Shown here piece by piece: positions 4,591 to 5,794 of a stretch of 5,794 bases of DNA. This stretch comes from VBOC01 sp035635475. Lineage in GTDB: Bacteria > Bacteroidota > Ignavibacteria > UBA10030 > SZUA-254. A program made the position numbers and the translations under genes. Under the pieces are notes generated by a model, which did not search any database, had not been told where the DNA came from, and saw nothing but the letters and a program-made list of their open reading frames with translations. Location of the stretch: contig DASQAZ010000155.1 in NCBI GenBank assembly GCA_035635475.1, positions 1 through 5,794 on the forward strand, read 5' to 3'. How positions within the stretch are numbered: position 1 is the first letter of the stretch; every line of letters begins with the position of its first letter.

Positions 4591-5794
4591 ATGACCGAAC
4601 TCATCCTCGCCGGAGTTCTTCTTGTCGTTCTTTCCCTCGCCGGCACCCCTCTTTTTGCAATTGTTGCTGCGGTGGGACTTCTCGCCTTTCATGCGGCGGG
4701 CATCGATACCGCCGCTCTGATCATCGAGCTGAACCGATTGGCCGATTTCCCCGCGCTGATTGCGATTCCACTCTTCACCTTCGCGGGCCACGTTCTGGCG
4801 GAAAGTAAAGCCCCGCAGCGGTTGATGAATCTCGTTCAGGCAATCTTTGGCTGGCTGCCCGGTGGATTGGCAGTCGTGGCAATTTGTACAACAGCGGTCT
4901 TTACCGCTTTCACGGGTGCTTCCGGCGTCACGATTATCGCGCTGGGCGGATTGCTCTATCCATCGCTTCTCAGACAGGGGTATCCCGAGAATTTCTCGCT
5001 CGGTCTCATGACCACTTCCGGCAGCCTCGGCCTACTCTTTCCCCCCTCGCTGCCGATCATACTATATGCGCTCGTGGCGAAGGTCAGTCTTGATACGCTG
5101 TTCCTTGCAGGGTTGTTGCCGGGCATTTTGCTCGTGGTGGTCCTCAGCGCATACAGCATCCGCGTCGGGATGAACGCGAAGGTTGAGCGGATTCCGTTTG
5201 CGCTCACGAATGTTTGGAAGGCTTTGAAGGATGCCGCCTGGGAATTACCGTTGCCCATTCTTGTGATCGGTGGAATCTATGGGGGGGTTTTCACCGCCGC
5301 AGAAGCCGCGGCAGTGACGGCGTTCTATGCGCTTGTCGTGGAGGTATTCATCCGCCGCGACCTGAAGCTGTTCGGCGACATCGGCCGGATCATTCGCGAA
5401 AGCATGATGCTCGTCGGAGCGATTCTTATTATGCTGGGCGCGGCTTTGGGCTTGACCAACTATCTGATCGATCAGGAGATCCCCAATGCACTCTTTACCT
5501 TGATCAACCAGTACGTTGACAATAAGATCGTATTCCTGCTGATTCTCAACGTGATCTTACTGGGGATAAACATGTTTGAAGTTTTTTCGGCGATCATCAT
5601 CATCGTCCCCATTATTATTCCGATCGCGATGAAGTACGAGGTGAATCCGATCCACCTGGGCATCATGTTCCTGATGAATCTTGAGATCGGCTACATGATC
5701 CCTCCTCTTGCACTGAATCTATTTCTGGCGAGCTCGACATTTAGAAAACCGCTGCCCCAAATCTATCGAGCGGTATTGCCGTTCTTGCTCCTGC
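4591..5794 (+). CDS. dctM: TRAP transporter large permease subunit (DctM family), 3'-truncated by the window
   Basis: Large membrane subunit that forms the ion-coupled transport path of a TRAP transporter. The reading frame is open from ATG 4591 to the window edge (401 codons); family members are about 425-430 residues, so only some 25-30 residues are missing. It is hydrophobic throughout, with a dozen or so predicted membrane segments and hairpins. Conserved family blocks in order: TGASGVTIIALGGLLYP (108-124), GLLFPPSLPIILY (147-159) followed by LFLAGLLPG, GGIYGGVFTAAEAAAV (227-242), and IHLGIMFLMNLEIGY with IPPLALNLFLAS (354-381). The two PP motifs reflect the internal two-fold repeat of this fold. 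NMFEVFSAI (327-335) stands where many members read GMFLEPIAAI, so this is a divergent branch. The start is set by abutment to the dctQ stop and GGGGA upstream. No periplasmic binding protein is visible; it may lie just downstream or elsewhere. Substrate unknown. Confidence 0.95.
   Translation, partial: MTELILAGVLLVVLSLAGTPLFAIVAAVGLLAFHAAGIDTAALIIELNRLADFPALIAIPLFTFAGHVLAESKAPQRLMNLVQAIFGWLPGGLAVVAICTTAVFTAFTGASGVTIIALGGLLYPSLLRQGYPENFSLGLMTTSGSLGLLFPPSLPIILYALVAKVSLDTLFLAGLLPGILLVVVLSAYSIRVGMNAKVERIPFALTNVWKALKDAAWELPLPILVIGGIYGGVFTAAEAAAVTAFYALVVEVFIRRDLKLFGDIGRIIRESMMLVGAILIMLGAALGLTNYLIDQEIPNALFTLINQYVDNKIVFLLILNVILLGINMFEVFSAIIIIVPIIIPIAMKYEVNPIHLGIMFLMNLEIGYMIPPLALNLFLASSTFRKPLPQIYRAVLPFLLL

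Noticed and set aside
4366..4791. Minus-strand open frame of 141 codons across the dctQ-dctM junction
   Set aside because: The product is rich in charged residues that mirror hydrophobic codons of the two real membrane proteins on the other strand; no domain is recognisable.

Overview
The window holds six protein-coding genes, two of them cut by the window edges, in at least three transcription units. I found no RNA genes, mobile elements or CRISPR arrays. Base composition is fairly balanced, a little above 50 % GC by eye. Recognisable Shine-Dalgarno sequences precede several starts, and one protein has a lipoprotein signal peptide with a Gly at +2. This suggests a Gram-negative or diderm bacterium. 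The gene families (PA14-containing GH3 glycosidase, ArsR-DUF2087 regulator, cupredoxin/carboxypeptidase-regulatory lipoprotein, TRAP transporter) occur together in many environmental and metagenomic lineages such as the FCB group and Acidobacteria-like phyla. I cannot name the phylum from the window.

Layout. (1) 1-1770, plus strand: the C-terminal part of a family 3 glycoside hydrolase. It opens almost exactly at the catalytic nucleophile and carries a PA14 domain inserted in its second domain. (2) 1832-2401, plus strand: a cysteine-free ArsR-type HTH fused to DUF2087. It has a plausible promoter and a near-perfect 16-bp palindrome over the -35 box, which suggests autoregulation. (3) 2471-3238, minus strand: a predicted outer-membrane lipoprotein with a cupredoxin-like copper site and a carboxypeptidase-regulatory-like tail. 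It converges on the regulator. (4) 3461-3925, minus strand: a small membrane methyltransferase of the isoprenylcysteine/phospholipid methyltransferase superfamily. It lies 222 bp upstream of the lipoprotein and may or may not be co-transcribed with it. (5) 4078-4590 and 4591-5794 (open), plus strand: the small and large membrane subunits of a TRAP transporter, with no gap between them.

How the genes work together. Only the TRAP pair is clearly a functional unit; its substrate-binding protein is not in view. The glycosidase degrades a beta-linked sugar polymer or oligosaccharide and could conceivably feed the transporter, but nothing links them in sequence and three genes lie between. The regulator is most likely to control itself or its glycosidase neighbourhood. 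The lipoprotein points to periplasmic redox or copper chemistry. I see no convincing undescribed multi-gene system. The most testable observations are the palindrome at the regulator promoter, the loss of the ArsR metal-site cysteines, and the extra cysteine beside the copper motif of the lipoprotein.
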